In this document: piece after piece, positions 38,425-51,099 of the stretch
Numbering within the stretch: the first letter of the stretch is position 1
Layout of the letters: the number at the start of each line of letters is the position of its first letter
NCBI GenBank assembly: GCA_012934845.2
Contig: WNNJ02003645.1
Location: 1 to 64,000 of the forward strand
Direction of reading: 5' to 3'
Length of the DNA: 64,000 bases
Source of the DNA: Pomphorhynchus laevis
Taxonomy: Eukaryota; Acanthocephala; Palaeacanthocephala; Echinorhynchida; Pomphorhynchidae
Translations under genes and position numbers: made by a program
The notes under the pieces: model-generated
Database searches by the model: none
Told to the model about the DNA's origin: nothing
What the model saw: the letters and a program-made list of their open reading frames with translations, nothing else

Positions 38425-39746
38425 TATATATCTCTTTTCCTCTAACTTATTTCGTCCCTTCCAAGCCGCTTTTCGCTCTAATTACTCTACCGAAATTGCA
38501 TGTCTTAGAGTTTATAACGAGTTACTCATATCTCGCGATCATAAATTATGTAGTGTCATAGTTTCTCTTGATATATCGTCTGCTTTTGACATCGTCGATC
38601 ACTCGATTCTTCTCCGTCGCCTTCGTCATGATTATGGCTTCTCTTTACTTACTGTATCATGGTTTTCTTCATATCTATCAAACCGTACATTTCGCGTCTA
38701 TTCTAACTCTTCTCTCTCCCATCCTTCGTCCATTCCGCCAGTGTTCCACAAGGCTCCGTATTATGCCCAATGCTGTTCTCTCTTCTTCTAGGTGACTTGT
38801 CTTCGATTTCTCATAAATTTAACTTCCATGTTATGCAATATGCTGATGACATTCTAATCTATGCTCATGCACCTGTTTATCGTATTCACGATCTTAGTGT
38901 TTCTGCTTCCGACTGTCTTGTCTCAATTTCCAATCATCTTTCTTCCCTTCGCCTTTCTCTAAATCCTGATAAATCCAAAATTATGTGGATCCTACCTCGA
39001 CGCCTCGGCTTCGAACCTCCCTCCGTATCATTAAATTCTACAATTCTTGTTATCGTTGATAATCTCGTTTTCCTATGCTTCCATTTCGACAACCGACTTC
39101 ACTTAAATCTTTCGTTAGAGATAAAGTACGCTCATCTACCTTGATTCTCCGCAACCTTTTCAAATTCTTAGATTGATCGATTTCCCTTGTATGACTCTCA
39201 TATCTTCTCTCATTTTCTCAAGACTTGATTACTGTCTTAGTCTATTTTTCAACTCACCTAAATCCACTATTCTTCCTTTACAACGCATCATCAATGCAGC
39301 CGTCCGAGTTCTCCTCCGTCTTCGTCGTTTTGATCATACATCCCACCATCTTGTTTCTCTCGATTTGCCTACAATTTATTGTCGTGTTCAAATTCGTCTT
39401 CTCATTTCTTTCCGCCTTGTAACTTTTCATACCCGTTCATTTCTCAACCTTCCTTTTCTTTATAATTCTCGTCATGTTTACTGTTCCTTGCGTTCCTGTA
39501 ATTCCCTTCTTTTACATGTCCCAAAATACTCTACCTACTTTGGACCCTGTTCCTTCCTGGTGGCTACTCCTCTATCGTGAAATCATCTGCCCATTCATAT
39601 ACGCCAATCAACTTCCCTGCCGTGCTTCAAACGACAAATCCGATCCCATTTTAACAATTTATCTGCTTGACTTTTTCATTTTTGTTTGTGGACTTGTAAG
39701 CGTACAGCTTGTACGCATTTGCCACATTAAATAAATTTGTATTATT
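38425..39746 (+). mobile_element. LINE family A (CR1/L2-like), inserted in right palindrome arm
   Basis: A 5'-truncated copy with RT motifs AFDIVDHSILL, MQYADDILIYAHAP (38770-39144 frame), a thumb with FSRLDYCLSLFF and LQRIINAAVR (39173-39580), and a 3' tail with a hairpin (39700-39716) then AAATAAATTTGTATTATTAT. Frames change several times, so it is dead. The sense strand is strikingly C/T-rich. No clean target duplication can be seen. The insertion is absent from the other arm. Confidence 0.85.
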
Positions 39747-39751
39747 ATGTG

Positions 39752-41780
39752 TGTTATAAGTGAAGACGAAACGATCATGTGGAAGTTAGGTGGACTCCCC
39801 CATATTTATAAGAGTTGATGAATTATATAGATCTACAGTTTAACAAAGGTTTATCGGAATTTCCAAGGCGTTATCTTGTTATCATTTAAAAATTCCGATA
39901 CAATTCGCATAATTTTACATTTCAGTTGCATTACTGTTTTATTCTTTACCTGAAAAGATAAAACATACTCTTTTCAGCATTTGTCATCAAAAATTAAAAA
40001 TCTAAAATTTTCATTTTTAGGATTGTTTTAATATTAGTTGCCAGGTTTATTCTAACATTAGCAATAGTCTATTCAACTTTGGTGGACATTTGCCATCCTA
40101 CCATAGAAATGGCTAACTTTTCATAATTAAAAATATAAAACTAGTTTATTTCTAACACCGAAATTTTAAATTATCGTCTAATGTGCGAAAACGACGATTA
40201 AATCGTTTATGATATGTTCCTTGCATGATATCATATACACACTATTCGATGGATTGACAGTATGATATTTGTGTTCATTTGTGATTTAGTATAAATCTAC
40301 AATAACAATGCGTATAAAAACAACTCTTATTATTAATTATAATAATATAATTAGCCACGTTCAGCCACAGCCTTGTATGTCTGAATGATGGAAGCGTGAG
40401 CACTGCGAACTCCATGTAGGGTGTTTAAACATCAAGCATGCACTCTCTATTGAGATATCTGTGCCCACACGTCAAAGCCACAAGGTCGCCTTGTCGAAAT
40501 ACGTAGAGGTACCCGATGATGAAGCGGGTTCACTCAACATTATTATTGATTATCATTAATTTACAAGACAAAGCCATACGGATGTTTAGTCTACTCACTA
40601 AGTCATTATTTTTGTTTTGTAGCCTTAAATGGGCAAACGAAAAATGGCCTTAATGGTAAATTTGCATTAATTTGTAGTGAGCCTACACGGGCAATACAAA
40701 ACTTGCCATTTAAACAAATTGGTAGTAATAGTGAAGTAAGCCAAAATACGTGAATTGAAAGACCAATAATCTAATCAAAGAAACCAACTCATCTATTGAT
40801 AAATTGGCAAAGTAATATACTGGTATTAATTCAAAGATACGTAAGATTCAACTTACAACGGGCTGATTGTTTGAATACCAGAAGTCGTTTTTAAATTACA
40901 GGTTGTTTTATCAACAAAAATTACAGATTGTTAGATTGCAGGTTAGTTCTTTGAACATGATAGCGTTAGACTTAATCGCGTTAATTGTACTCAATATAAG
41001 ATGTTGTACCTAAAATATTGGCAATGAATACTAGGCGTAAACATATTATTGAATTCTCATATGCTTAAACAGGTGTCCATATCGACTTGTTTTTCTGTTT
41101 CGCTTAACTCTTATAGTCAGTATAAAGCAGATTGTTCAACGCGATTTGAAGTTTATTTTCGTTTTGTACATTAAGATTATCCTGTTTTGTTTTAGATATG
41201 AAGTCAAAATCCATGTATAACGAGTTCATCATGCAACAGACAATGTTGAGAATAAAGGACCCGGAGAAGACTCTAAATTTCTACACAAATATCCTTGGCA
41301 TGACTTTTATAAAGCGATTTGATTTTAGTGAAATGAAATTTTCACTTTTTTTCTTAGGATACGTTGATCCCAATGAAGTATTAAGACTTAGCGAATCCGA
41401 GAAGACAGTTTTTGTATGCCGACAGAAAGCGTGCATAGAGTTTTGCTACAACTGGGGAAGTGAGACAGATGACAATCTTCATTATCACAATGGGAATGAA
41501 GAACCACGTGGTTTCGGTCACATTGGAATAGTTGTTCCTGATGTTGAGAAAGTTTGCGAAACTTTTTTAAATGAAGGAGTTGAATTTGCAAAGAAACCAA
41601 ATGAGGGTCGTATGCACGGAATCGCCTTTATAAAGGATCCGGATGGGTATTACATAGAAATCTTAAGCGCTAAGAATTTGCAAGAAATTGAGAAAATACA
41701 CTGCGGTCAGAGTGAAGAATAGATTTTGCACGCTCGAAAAGCATAAACTTGCGCATTCCTAGCAGCCATGTCTAGCGGAT
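39752..41780. repeat. Right arm of glyoxalase palindrome
   Basis: Reverse complement of 34867-36896. It starts immediately beyond the LINE insertion and ends at TCTAGCGGAT. Confidence 0.95.
41198..41722 (+). CDS. GLO1: Glyoxalase I (lactoylglutathione lyase), copy 2
   Basis: Its 174 residues are identical to copy 1, with the same metal ligands (Q14, E81, H108, E154). Both copies share the whole upstream arm, so the promoter and any 5' exon are duplicated too. If the palindrome is real, the animal has two divergent, equal glyoxalase genes 5.7 kb apart. Identity of coding and flanking DNA points to very recent duplication, gene conversion, or an assembly artefact. Confidence 0.93.
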   Translation: MKSKSMYNEFIMQQTMLRIKDPEKTLNFYTNILGMTFIKRFDFSEMKFSLFFLGYVDPNEVLRLSESEKTVFVCRQKACIEFCYNWGSETDDNLHYHNGNEEPRGFGHIGIVVPDVEKVCETFLNEGVEFAKKPNEGRMHGIAFIKDPDGYYIEILSAKNLQEIEKIHCGQSEE

Positions 41781-41786
41781 ATATAT

Positions 41787-41960
41787 TTAACATTTTATGA
41801 AAAATTGAAGTTATCTGATAAGTTATGCCAAATAATATTAGAATATATATTTAACATTAATATTTATATTTATATTAATATTTAATATTAATATTTATTT
41901 AACATTTTTTGAAAAACTGAAGTTATCTGATAAGTTATGCCAAATAATATTTACTACAAT
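41787..41960 (+). repeat. Short tandem duplication beside palindrome
   Basis: AACTGAAGTTATCTGATAAG-type blocks followed by TTATGCCAAATAATATTA occur twice, near 41803-41850 and 41915-41955, separated by (AATATT)n. It starts right at the palindrome's outer edge. Confidence 0.7.
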
Positions 41961-42149
41961 TCCCCATCACGAAAAATTTTAACTTTCTTTTATATTTTTG
42001 ACCTGTACCCATTAATTCTTGTTAATTAACAAAGTTATTTACTATCGAGAATTTTATGAACGATAATTTTTATTTTTATTTTTCTACCTTTCGGTTTTAA
42101 ACTTTTATTTATTGGGCCACTGATCCTGTCACCATATACACTTCCCATC

Positions 42150-45100
42150 CCATGCTATTTTCAGTCCTCAGTTATCGTTTTTCAATAACCCACATTCATC
42201 AAGCAAAATCACCTCCACCAGCATCCACGGTCCTTTCCCTCATAATCTTTCTTCACATCGCTTGCCATTGTCTATATGATCAATATCCTCTTTGTCTCCC
42301 GCTGTAGAACATACTCCCTTTATACCCTAAACTCCCAGCTCTCTTATAGTGATCTTACCAACTCACGTCATCCGTCCTCTTTTACGGAAGCGCTTTTCTT
42401 CTCGCGATTGTTGCATCATCGTCACTTATATCACTCATTCCAGCTCCTTATCTTTACAAGCACTTCTCGAACTAGATGTTTCCGCCTTCAGATCTGTTCT
42501 CTCGTATCTTGTTCCTGCCGATAAGCCATCCTTTTTAAACGACATCTCTCTTGCCGGATTCATCCGCCTAAACAAATATTCTCAATCTTATTTTTCTCAT
42601 TTCCCTCTCGAGAAAATTGTTTTTTTTAAGCATCGCTCTCACGCGTCCTCTGTCCACTCCCAACGATTCAAACTCATGTCATCTTCAGCCTTTCGCATTA
42701 ACCGCGATCGCACCCACTCTGAAATCGCATAACTCTATTCTGCCCGAATCGAAAAAAGTCGTCTCGAGGAAATCGGAGAAACATCTCTCTATCCAAAACA
42801 TCGACGAAAATTTCCAAATTTTCTAAACCGCCCCCAAAATTGGATTGCGCTCCATCTCCTTTCTGTGTCTTATCCGCTAGCCCCTATCACCACCATACAC
42901 GGTTTCAGCCTCAATCTCCTCGACACTAGATCTATTCTCAATAAATCCGATATCATTCTCAACACAGTCACCAAGCAATCCATCGATATTTTCTGCATTA
43001 CCGTATCTTAGCACTCCGATTCCGACGATATCTCCATTCTACCCGCACCCTAAGCTCATCCCCTTCTAAATTCTCTAATCATGGCGGCATTGTCGCATTT
43101 GCTCGTCACCCAGCATATCTTCCCAAAATCACTCCCCCTTTCATTCTTTGCTTTCTTGAATTGCCACTAGTCATTCTTCTAGCCGATCATTCTGGATCTC
43201 GACATTGTATAACGTCCTGGCTCATAAGCTCCTACCCCTTATGTTTTTATCAAACTCGCTGACTTCCTGTTTCACTATTCTTTGTCCTCCATCCCTTCAC
43301 TCGTTCATAGCGACTTTAACACCCAACTCGACCGCCCATCTTAACCTGATTACATCCAAGTTTATCAACAATCTATCAAACTACAATTACAAACTAATCT
43401 CCACTGCCACCTCCACACATATCGTTGGGGGCACTCGATATCATCGCCTATTCTATCGTTCTCCTGCCTACACCTCAATGTTCATCTCTGATCTGGTCTA
43501 TCCGAACTTTTTCTCGCCACCATTGATCTCACTTTCAAAATCTCCCCTGTTCACACACCTACGATCATATGTCGCTTCTGGAGAAATCTCGACATTCCCC
43601 TTCGCTTCGCCTTACTCAAATCGTATATATCTTGTCCCATAATAACATCGTTCTCTACTCACGATCTCGCCCTTCTTTTCTAATCTGAACTCACATCCAC
43701 CCTCGATCTTCTCTTGCCCTTCAACCCCCACACTCAACATCGCTTGCACCGTGCTCCATGGTTTGGCATCCAATGTCCACTCTCAAAGCGTAGACTGCTT
43801 CATGCTTTAAGAGTCTATCACTGCTCTCTCAGACGTGATATACGCTCGCTCACTCCGTATCTCCGTGATTAATATATTGCTCTGCGTCGGTCTCATCACA
43901 ACCTACTACGTACCAAATGCACTCTTTCAGGCGGCATAAAATCATCACTTCATTCAACTTTAAGTCTCTCTAGCATACTTTTAACTCAATCCTATCTCGC
44001 TCCTCATCGTCTTGCAAAATCAATCCCCATGATTATTCGACATTTCTCCAGACCAAAGTATCCACGTTGCTCTTTATTACACACCCTTATCCATCCCATC
44101 CCACTCTTCCCAACCTTCTAGCTGTACGAACAATCGTTCGTACCCTCCTTAAGAAACAAATCGCTCAACCACTCCAACCTTCTAGTTATCGCCCCATTTC
44201 ACTTCTCCCTACTCTTTCCAAGCTCTTAGAAAGCCTTATATTAATACATATCAGCATTTATCTCTTTTCATCCAATCTATATCCTCCTTTCCAATCCGCC
44301 TTCCGCTTTAATCACACCACAGAAATCGCCTGCATTAAAGTTTAAAACGACCTACTCATTTCTCGTGACAAGGCTCTATATAGTCTTCTCACATCACTCG
44401 ACCTATCTTCAGCCATCGACATCGTCGACCACTCCATCCTCCTCTCTCGTCTTCGTTATGATTACGACTTTTCATCCTCTTCCGTAGCATGGTTTGCCTC
44501 ATTTATCCGACCGTTATTTTCGCGTCTGTTCAAATTCATCATACTCTCCTCCCATCCCTATTTTCAGCGGGGTCCCACAAAGTTCAGTTCTAGGACCCCT
44601 GCTTTTCTCTTTTCTACTTAGCAATATCTCTCCTTTATCAAACCTTACTCCTTTAACGTCATGCAATACGCTGATGGCATCCTCATATATGCTCATTCAC
44701 CGGCCCATCGCATAAACTATATCGGGATTTCTGCCCCCACCCAACTGTCTTTCTTCTTTCTACAAACGTTTCTTCCATCTTTATCTCGTTCTAAACCCCG
44801 ACAAGTTCAAAATAAAAAGGATCATCCGCTGTCAATCTGACATATCTCCTCCCCCTGTATCTTTTGCCTCATCAATCATCATCATAGTCCACAATCTCCC
44901 TTTCTCAGTCTTTCATTTCGATGATCACCTTTCCGTTAAACCCTTCGTATTGCCCAACACATGTTGCCCAACTTTCCTGGCCTACCATCCACATCGGCAT
45001 CCAACTCTGCCTTCTGCTCGTCACTGTTCGTCTCATTGCTTTCGGCTCCCATCTTTCTTCAACCTCCATTTCTTAGACGAAACTCACCCCATCACTTTAT

Positions 45101-45243
45101 TGCTGCGTTCCCGTCATTCCCTCTTACCCCACGTTCCCAAATACTCCAACAACTACGGTCTCCAATCCTACCTCGTTGCCGCCCCTTCGCGTAGAATCAG
45201 CATTCTCTCGACGTCCTCCGCAAATTACAAAGATTACATTTGA
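42150..45243 (+). mobile_element. LINE family A, long degenerate copy
   Basis: The order is a degenerate ORF1-like region (42276-42830), endonuclease remains (near 42905 LNLLDTRSILNKSDIIL, then 43205-43642), and reverse transcriptase (44067-45243) with SYRPISLLPTLSKLLESLIL, a catalytic box altered to MQYADGILIYAHSP (YADG for YADD) and thumb remains. Multiple stops and frame changes; an internal junction near 44947 has lost part of the thumb compared with the copy at 54.3-57.2 kb. C/T-rich sense strand. Old and inactive. Confidence 0.8.
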
Positions 45244-45584
45244 AAAGTATTTTAAAATCTTTTTTATGATTAAAATACCATTTGTGTTCTAAGTAGAAAA
45301 TCGGATAGTTATGGGTTTTTATTATTTATAAATAGATAATCTATTTTTAGTCTATTTAAGGCACCTATCTCTCGACCGAACACAAATATATACTATATAT
45401 AAACATATATAAACTATTTAAATATATATACTATATTTTTTATAGAGCCTAAAATATTTTAATATTTTAAAATATATTTAAAATATATTTTCTCGATCCA
45501 ACAAAAATCTGAATTAAACAGAATTAGATAAAATTTATAAATTTTCTGCAATAGATTTATAGATTTATTCATTGTTTAAATGGT

Positions 45585-46380
45585 TCATGCAGACAGGCCG
45601 CTTACAAGTCCACTGAAATATACCAAAAATTATAAAAAATTACGTGACTAAAGTCCACACCACGTAGCCGACGTTATAACGATGAAAACATTCGAATATA
45701 ATTGCTAGCTGAGCTACAGGGCCTGGTTACTCAGTAAAGAGGTGAGGCATGGATTTAACGGTAGTGAGGTTAGGCTGACAACGAAGTTTAAGGAGACAAG
45801 AATTCAAAATGAGAGGCATAGAAATGAGACAGGAACGCAGGCCAAAGTTCAATCGATGACGATAAATGCCATCGAGAAACTAATTGTTTGAGCGAAGTGC
45901 TCTGGGGGATGACTATTCAGCACCGTGTAATTTTAAATGAAAATACGGAGGGGGATGATGAAGTAAACGAAAAGAGAGAACGTCAGAGTAATATAAAACT
46001 CGATTATGTATATTGAGCCAATGAAGGTTGATAAGTGCTTTGGAGATGAAATCAAAACGCCGACGTCGAAAAAGTATGCGGGCTGCAGTGAGAAGAAAGC
46101 AATACAGATGGGAAGTAACAAAAGATTGAGTATTTTAGAAAAGTGAGGTGCAATAGTCAAGACGAGGTAGCAGGAGTGAGGACATTAGTGTTGGAAATGG
46201 AAAACTTTGTGGTTTTTTGAATGGGACGAATGTCACTGAGAATAGGATAACAAGAACGAACCTTTTTATTGCAAATGATGAGAACGAGAGAGTGGTGTCT
46301 ATAATTACTTTGAGAAATGTTAACGAATCAACGCAAGGAAGACGATAACCATTGAAGTGTGAATGCGATAAAAAAGAGAT
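45585..46380 (-). mobile_element. LINE 3' fragment, CR1/L2-like
   Basis: On the minus strand the 45933-46160 frame resembles the region after the RT thumb (STFIGSIYIIEFYITLTFSL), followed by a 3' end with CTTGTAAGCGGC (45610-45597), the same type of tail as its neighbours. It lies between two plus-strand LINEs. Confidence 0.6.
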
Positions 46381-46384
46381 AAAA

Positions 46385-48490
46385 TGGTATGTTTTTGAGA
46401 GATAAAATTAGTGTTTTTGAGAGCGCACTCTATAAATTACTGATATTGCATTCTCCCAAGTTTAAAACACATAGGGAAGTTTGTCCTTGGTTTGATGGGC
46501 TTCTCCGGTATCACTCACGCGCACGTAAACATGCGTGGATTTCATTTCGTTGTGGACAACAATCTTATGAGTCTTTCAAACAAATTAGGAATAGATTTAC
46601 CACTCTCAAGAGGATGAAGCGTCGTCAGTTTGAGGATAAGCTGAGTTCTATGGATGGCATGGCTCTATTCTCTTAATTAGCAAAATCAGGGGCTCGAATA
46701 TTCCACTAGTATCGTTAAGGGATGATTCTCAAGGCGATGTCACCTGTAAAAGTGTCACGGCAAACTTATTTGCCCAGGAGTTCTCATCGATGTTTTGTTC
46801 TTCGCGGACATTTGTAGTTCTGAATCAGCAAAGGGTTCAGATGCATTCGACCGATCTAATCTGTCGTTTTGTGTTGAAGATGTTTTGAAGTTTCTCCGTA
46901 AATTAAAACCGAACATCGCTGCCGATCCGGACGGACTTCCCTCAATTCTTTTGAATAAAGTTGCTCCTCAAATATATTCATATCTTTTCCGTGTTTCAGT
47001 TTTCTATCCTCCAATCTAGAATTCCTTGCATTGGAAGGAGTCCATTGTAGTTCCAGTGTATAACATGGGAGATCGACAAGTGTGTAAGAACTATCGCCCA
47101 GTAGCCTTGACATGTATTATTTGTAAGTTGCTTGAAACGCTAATAGTCAAAAATATCTTCTGATTTGGAAAGCAACGGTAAACTCACTGACTCACAACAC
47201 GGTTTCAGATCAAATAGATCAACAATAAGTAACCTTTTGGTTTCTTCCAACTCATGGCAGTCTTCATTAGATGGACGAGTTCAATCTGATATACTTTTTG
47301 TAGATTTTTCTCATGCTTTTGATTCAGTTCCGCATGATCGCCTCATTCACAAATTGAGGTCACTTAGTGTTTGTTCAATGTATGTCGATTGGATTGCAAA
47401 TTACTTAAGTTTACGCTCTTTCAAAGTACGTGTAGGTGCAGATATGTCCACCTCATTTGCTATTCATTCTGGCGTTCCACAGGGTGCTGTTATCTCCCCA
47501 CTTCTTTTTATTGTCTATATCAATGATCTCCCATCTGTAATTCGTTCTGATGTCGTTATGTATGCTGACGATGTTAAGATATAGCGGCGTATTAGAGACG
47601 GAAGGGACATTAAGATCCTTCAAGATGATCTGACATGTCTAGAAAAATGGTCAGCGGAAAATGGTTTGAGGGTTAACCCCTCTAAATGTGCGCATATGTC
47701 CATTGGTTCTTCACTAAACTCATCGTATCAGATAGGTTCGATTCAGATAGGCCGAGTTTGTGAATTCAAGGATCTTGGTGTGATGATGACCAGTAGCTTA
47801 AAAACTAATGTTCACACTAGATATATTTGTAATCGAGGCTATCATATTTTATGGATGTTTTTCAAGTCTTTTGATCGGATATGTCCAACAATGTTCAAGC
47901 GACTATTTTGCTCTTATATTCTACCCCTCCTTGAGTAGGGCTTATCTGTAACTTATCCACAGATTTTAAGGGAATCCCGTGACATTAAAAACTTGTTACG
48001 TAAAAGGTCACGAATGATTCCGAATTTCTCCAATTTGAGATATGCTGAACGTTTGACATCTTTACGTGTCGGCGCATTAAAATATCGCAGATCGGTCATT
48101 GATTTATCATCTGCAGTCAAAATTGTTTACGATGGCTTTGGTGGTCTCTCTAGCTTATTATTGGTGAATGATAGACGAGAAACTCGTGGGCATGTGTGGA
48201 AATTAATAAAGCCAACTACAAGAATTCATGTACACCATCGATTTGCAACCAGGGTAATTAACGGGTGGAATACACTAAAGTGCCTTGATATCTCTAGTAG
48301 TATATCTAGTGATGCTATCAAGAAAGCCATCGAAGCCGAGAGAAGGAATTTGCGACTACTATTTGATTGAATTTTTTTGTTGATGTTTTTTATTTTTATT
48401 TTATCATGTTTTGTAAGCGGCACGAGCTTGTAGCTCATTTGCTTCTGTTTGTTATAATAACAAAAAAGATAAGATTGAATCTGCATGCAG
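46385..48490 (+). mobile_element. LINE, CR1-like, 5'-truncated
   Basis: Pre-RT region (46389-46676), palm segment around 46900 (LKPNIAADPDGLPSILLNK), a KNYRPVALTCIICKLLE segment near 47089, then 47165-47584 with LVDFSHAFDSVPHDRLIHKL-like residues, GVPQGAVISPLLFIVYINDL and MYADDVKI, and thumb frames 47666-48370. The catalytic YADD is intact, but at least three frame breaks exist. The 3' tail has a GAGCT/AGCTC hairpin at 48424-48436. Confidence 0.8.
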
Positions 48491-48559
48491 GAGGATGGAT
48501 CTTAATACTATATTATGTGGGATTTACCAACATTCTAACGGATGAAAGGTGGTGAGATA

Positions 48560-49800
48560 GGGATTCTAGGCAGGATGTAATCGAGGCGGGGATGCTAGTT
48601 AAGGTGCGGACGAATAGATAAGGACGCCATTTGCATATTGCATGACATAGCATTTGAATGCTAAGCAAAGTGGAGCGAGATCTCCAAGAATAGAGGTGGA
48701 GAAGCCATAGCGATGTCGAATTAGGTGAAGGAGAATATAGTGATCTACAATGTCAAAAGCTGACAACAAATCAAACAAAATGACCAGGGAAGTTAACTGT
48801 TGATCGCGATCCAACAGAAGATCATCGATTGCTTTGTGCCAAGCAGTTTAAGTTGTGCTGTTTTTACGGTATGCAGCTTGATATTGAGGAAGGTTTGGCA
48901 AATTTAGATTAGACATGACTTGGCTCAAAATGAATTTTTCAAAGAGTTTCGAAATAGTGGGAAGTAGTGAGATAAGACGGTAAGACAATAGAAGATCAAG
49001 GTCAAGGGATTAGAATTTTAGCAGCGGGCGGATAGTGGCAGCCTTCCGCGCAGCGGGATAGATATTTAGTCGAATACACGAGCTAAATTATTTACAGAAA
49101 ACAGATGATAGTGCGGGGGCAGTAGATTTAAGGACAGTTGTTGGTAAAGGATCATGACGAGATGAAGAGTTGGCGAGTACATATATCAGTACGATAATTC
49201 ATAAGCAGACACATAAGACATATGGAAAAGTTCAGGAATGCTTGTTGTGACAATGACTGAAGAGTAACCGAGAGGTAGAAAATTATGACATTGTCAATTT
49301 AAATCTGAGATAACTCGCGAAGATTGAAGCTCTTCGCGAGAGTTTCAATCGACTTCTTTAAATCTGAGATAACTCGCAAATGGACAAAGATGCACGCAGA
49401 AGGAGTCGATTTTATCCTTCCAGCGCAACAGATCAGGATTTGCGGATGATAGTTGATTACGCCAAAAGAGTGTAGCTTTAGTCTGAAGCGAACGATAATG
49501 ACGGCGTTTGTTGAGCAATTGACCGTGGTTGGATGGAAATAAGGTAATAAAAAATGATAGTGCTGCGATTAATAACATACTTACACGTCTTATGTAAGCG
49601 ACGGAGAAATTCCTATGGTTGGAATTTTTGGAGTGGAAGAATGTAATCGACGATGGAAGAAACTTGGGAGTAGTAAAGGTTGGCAAGGGCATAAGGGGAA
49701 GTGAGGCGAGGCAAATGGGTAGTGTCAAAGCTAGATCAGAATTGGAATCTGCAAGCTGCAAAGACCATAGGCTAAAAGTGACCACCCTATGAGATTTATT
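48560..49800 (-). mobile_element. LINE family A-like fragment, minus strand
   Basis: Minus-strand frames 49785-49345 (connector between endonuclease and RT) and 48814-48599 (LSAFDIVDHYILLHLIRHRY and MQYANGVLIYSSAP, YANG for YADD). The altered catalytic box shows it is dead. It lies tail to tail with the LINE on its left. Confidence 0.7.
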
Positions 49801-50189
49801 GACCTAGTCTAGGTTAATTCTAATTCATTGTTCAAACTGTACGTCTTTTAGTACAGCTTTTGCACTATACTTATGTTGATCTCAAGATTTGTTCATTGTC
49901 TACTAAGCAATTAGATTACATTCCAGCAAATCAATCATTGATGTTGTATTTGGTATTGCTATCAGTATTTATTTTATTATTATTAAAAATTAATATTATC
50001 AAACGCTTGATTGCGCGGCCTTTGAAAATAGAGCTTCGAACTTTTTAATTCAGCGATTGAATGCCGCTGTTCTAATCGGTAATGCCACATGCATGCTGGA
50101 GTTTTAACAATATTTCGTGTGTTTAGGCTTATTTTGGATCCAGACGCCATGCACACTGCGGGGCTCCTGCTTCGCGCACGCTGCGCTGC
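49801..50189. other. Unassigned spacer between LINEs
   Basis: Mixed composition; no gene or repeat named. GC rises near 50130-50180 (CCATGCACACTGCGGGGCTC), where the next LINE may begin. Confidence 0.4.
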
Positions 50190-51095
50190 TTTAGCTCGAA
50201 AAGAATCGAGAAAAGGGTAAATCTTTTCATGTTGCATTTCTTAATTTAGAGAAGGCTTTCGAACGTGTCCCGCATGAACTCAATTGGTATTCCCTACGTC
50301 TACACAGTGTTCCAGAACAATTAGTTAGAAGTATTCAGCTTATATATCACGATTGGAAAAATAAAGTACAAAATACGAATGGAGTGTCCAAGCCGTTCAT
50401 AGTATCCGTCGGAGTTCATCAAAAGAGCACCCTGTCTCCCATTTTGTTTATTATCGCCATGGATTTAATAACTAGTGAGATACAGCGTCATACATCACAT
50501 ACCATACTTTACGCGGATAATGTTCTCTTGCCATCAAACGACAAGACGGATCTCGTAAACAAGTCCAGTTATGGAATGACGACTGATGGTATGTGCGATC
50601 GAAGTATTAAGAATCATATCAAATCCAAAATATATCGAAAAGTGATCCATCATGTTGCCTTATATGGTGTCGAGTGCTGGCTAATTACGAAGAGCGCCAA
50701 AAATCGCATCACTTGCATGGATACTAAGATGCTGGAATGAGAAAGTGGTGTAACTCTACTCAACCATGTGCGCAACGGAGAGATTCGACAGCGGTACGAT
50801 GTTGTACCAATCAAAGAAAATGAGAGAAGTCCATCTTCGATGGTTCGGATACACTCTGCATGCAATTGAAAACTTAATAGCGAAAGCAGATCTGAGCGTC
50901 CAAGAAGATGGTAAATGTACGAAAGGACGATCAAAGCAGCGATGGCTCGGCACACTACACAAGGATTTAGAGGCTGCTCGATTGCACCCGGATCTATTCC
51001 ATACGTGCGAAATGAAGGATGCGTACATTGAGAACCGACCCCGTGTCCATCTGGGATTGAACGATGCAACTGAACACTGTGGAAGTCAATCGAGC
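50190..51095 (+). mobile_element. LINE family C, 5'-truncated, older copy
   Basis: It reads FHVAFLNLEKAFERVPHELN near 50230, a VSVGVHQKSTLSPILFIIAM segment, TILYADNVLLPS (YADN for YADD), then YRKVIHHVALYGVECWLITK and a REVHLRWFGYTLH thumb. It is the same family as 19596-20090 but has stops and frame changes, so it is older. The clade is not assigned. Confidence 0.8.
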
Positions 51096-51099
51096 TGGA

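Noticed and set aside
44514-44696. 60-codon antisense frame, identical to 55213-55395
   Set aside because: It is the reverse complement of the LINE RT frame. The two copies are identical only because the underlying DNA tract is identical.
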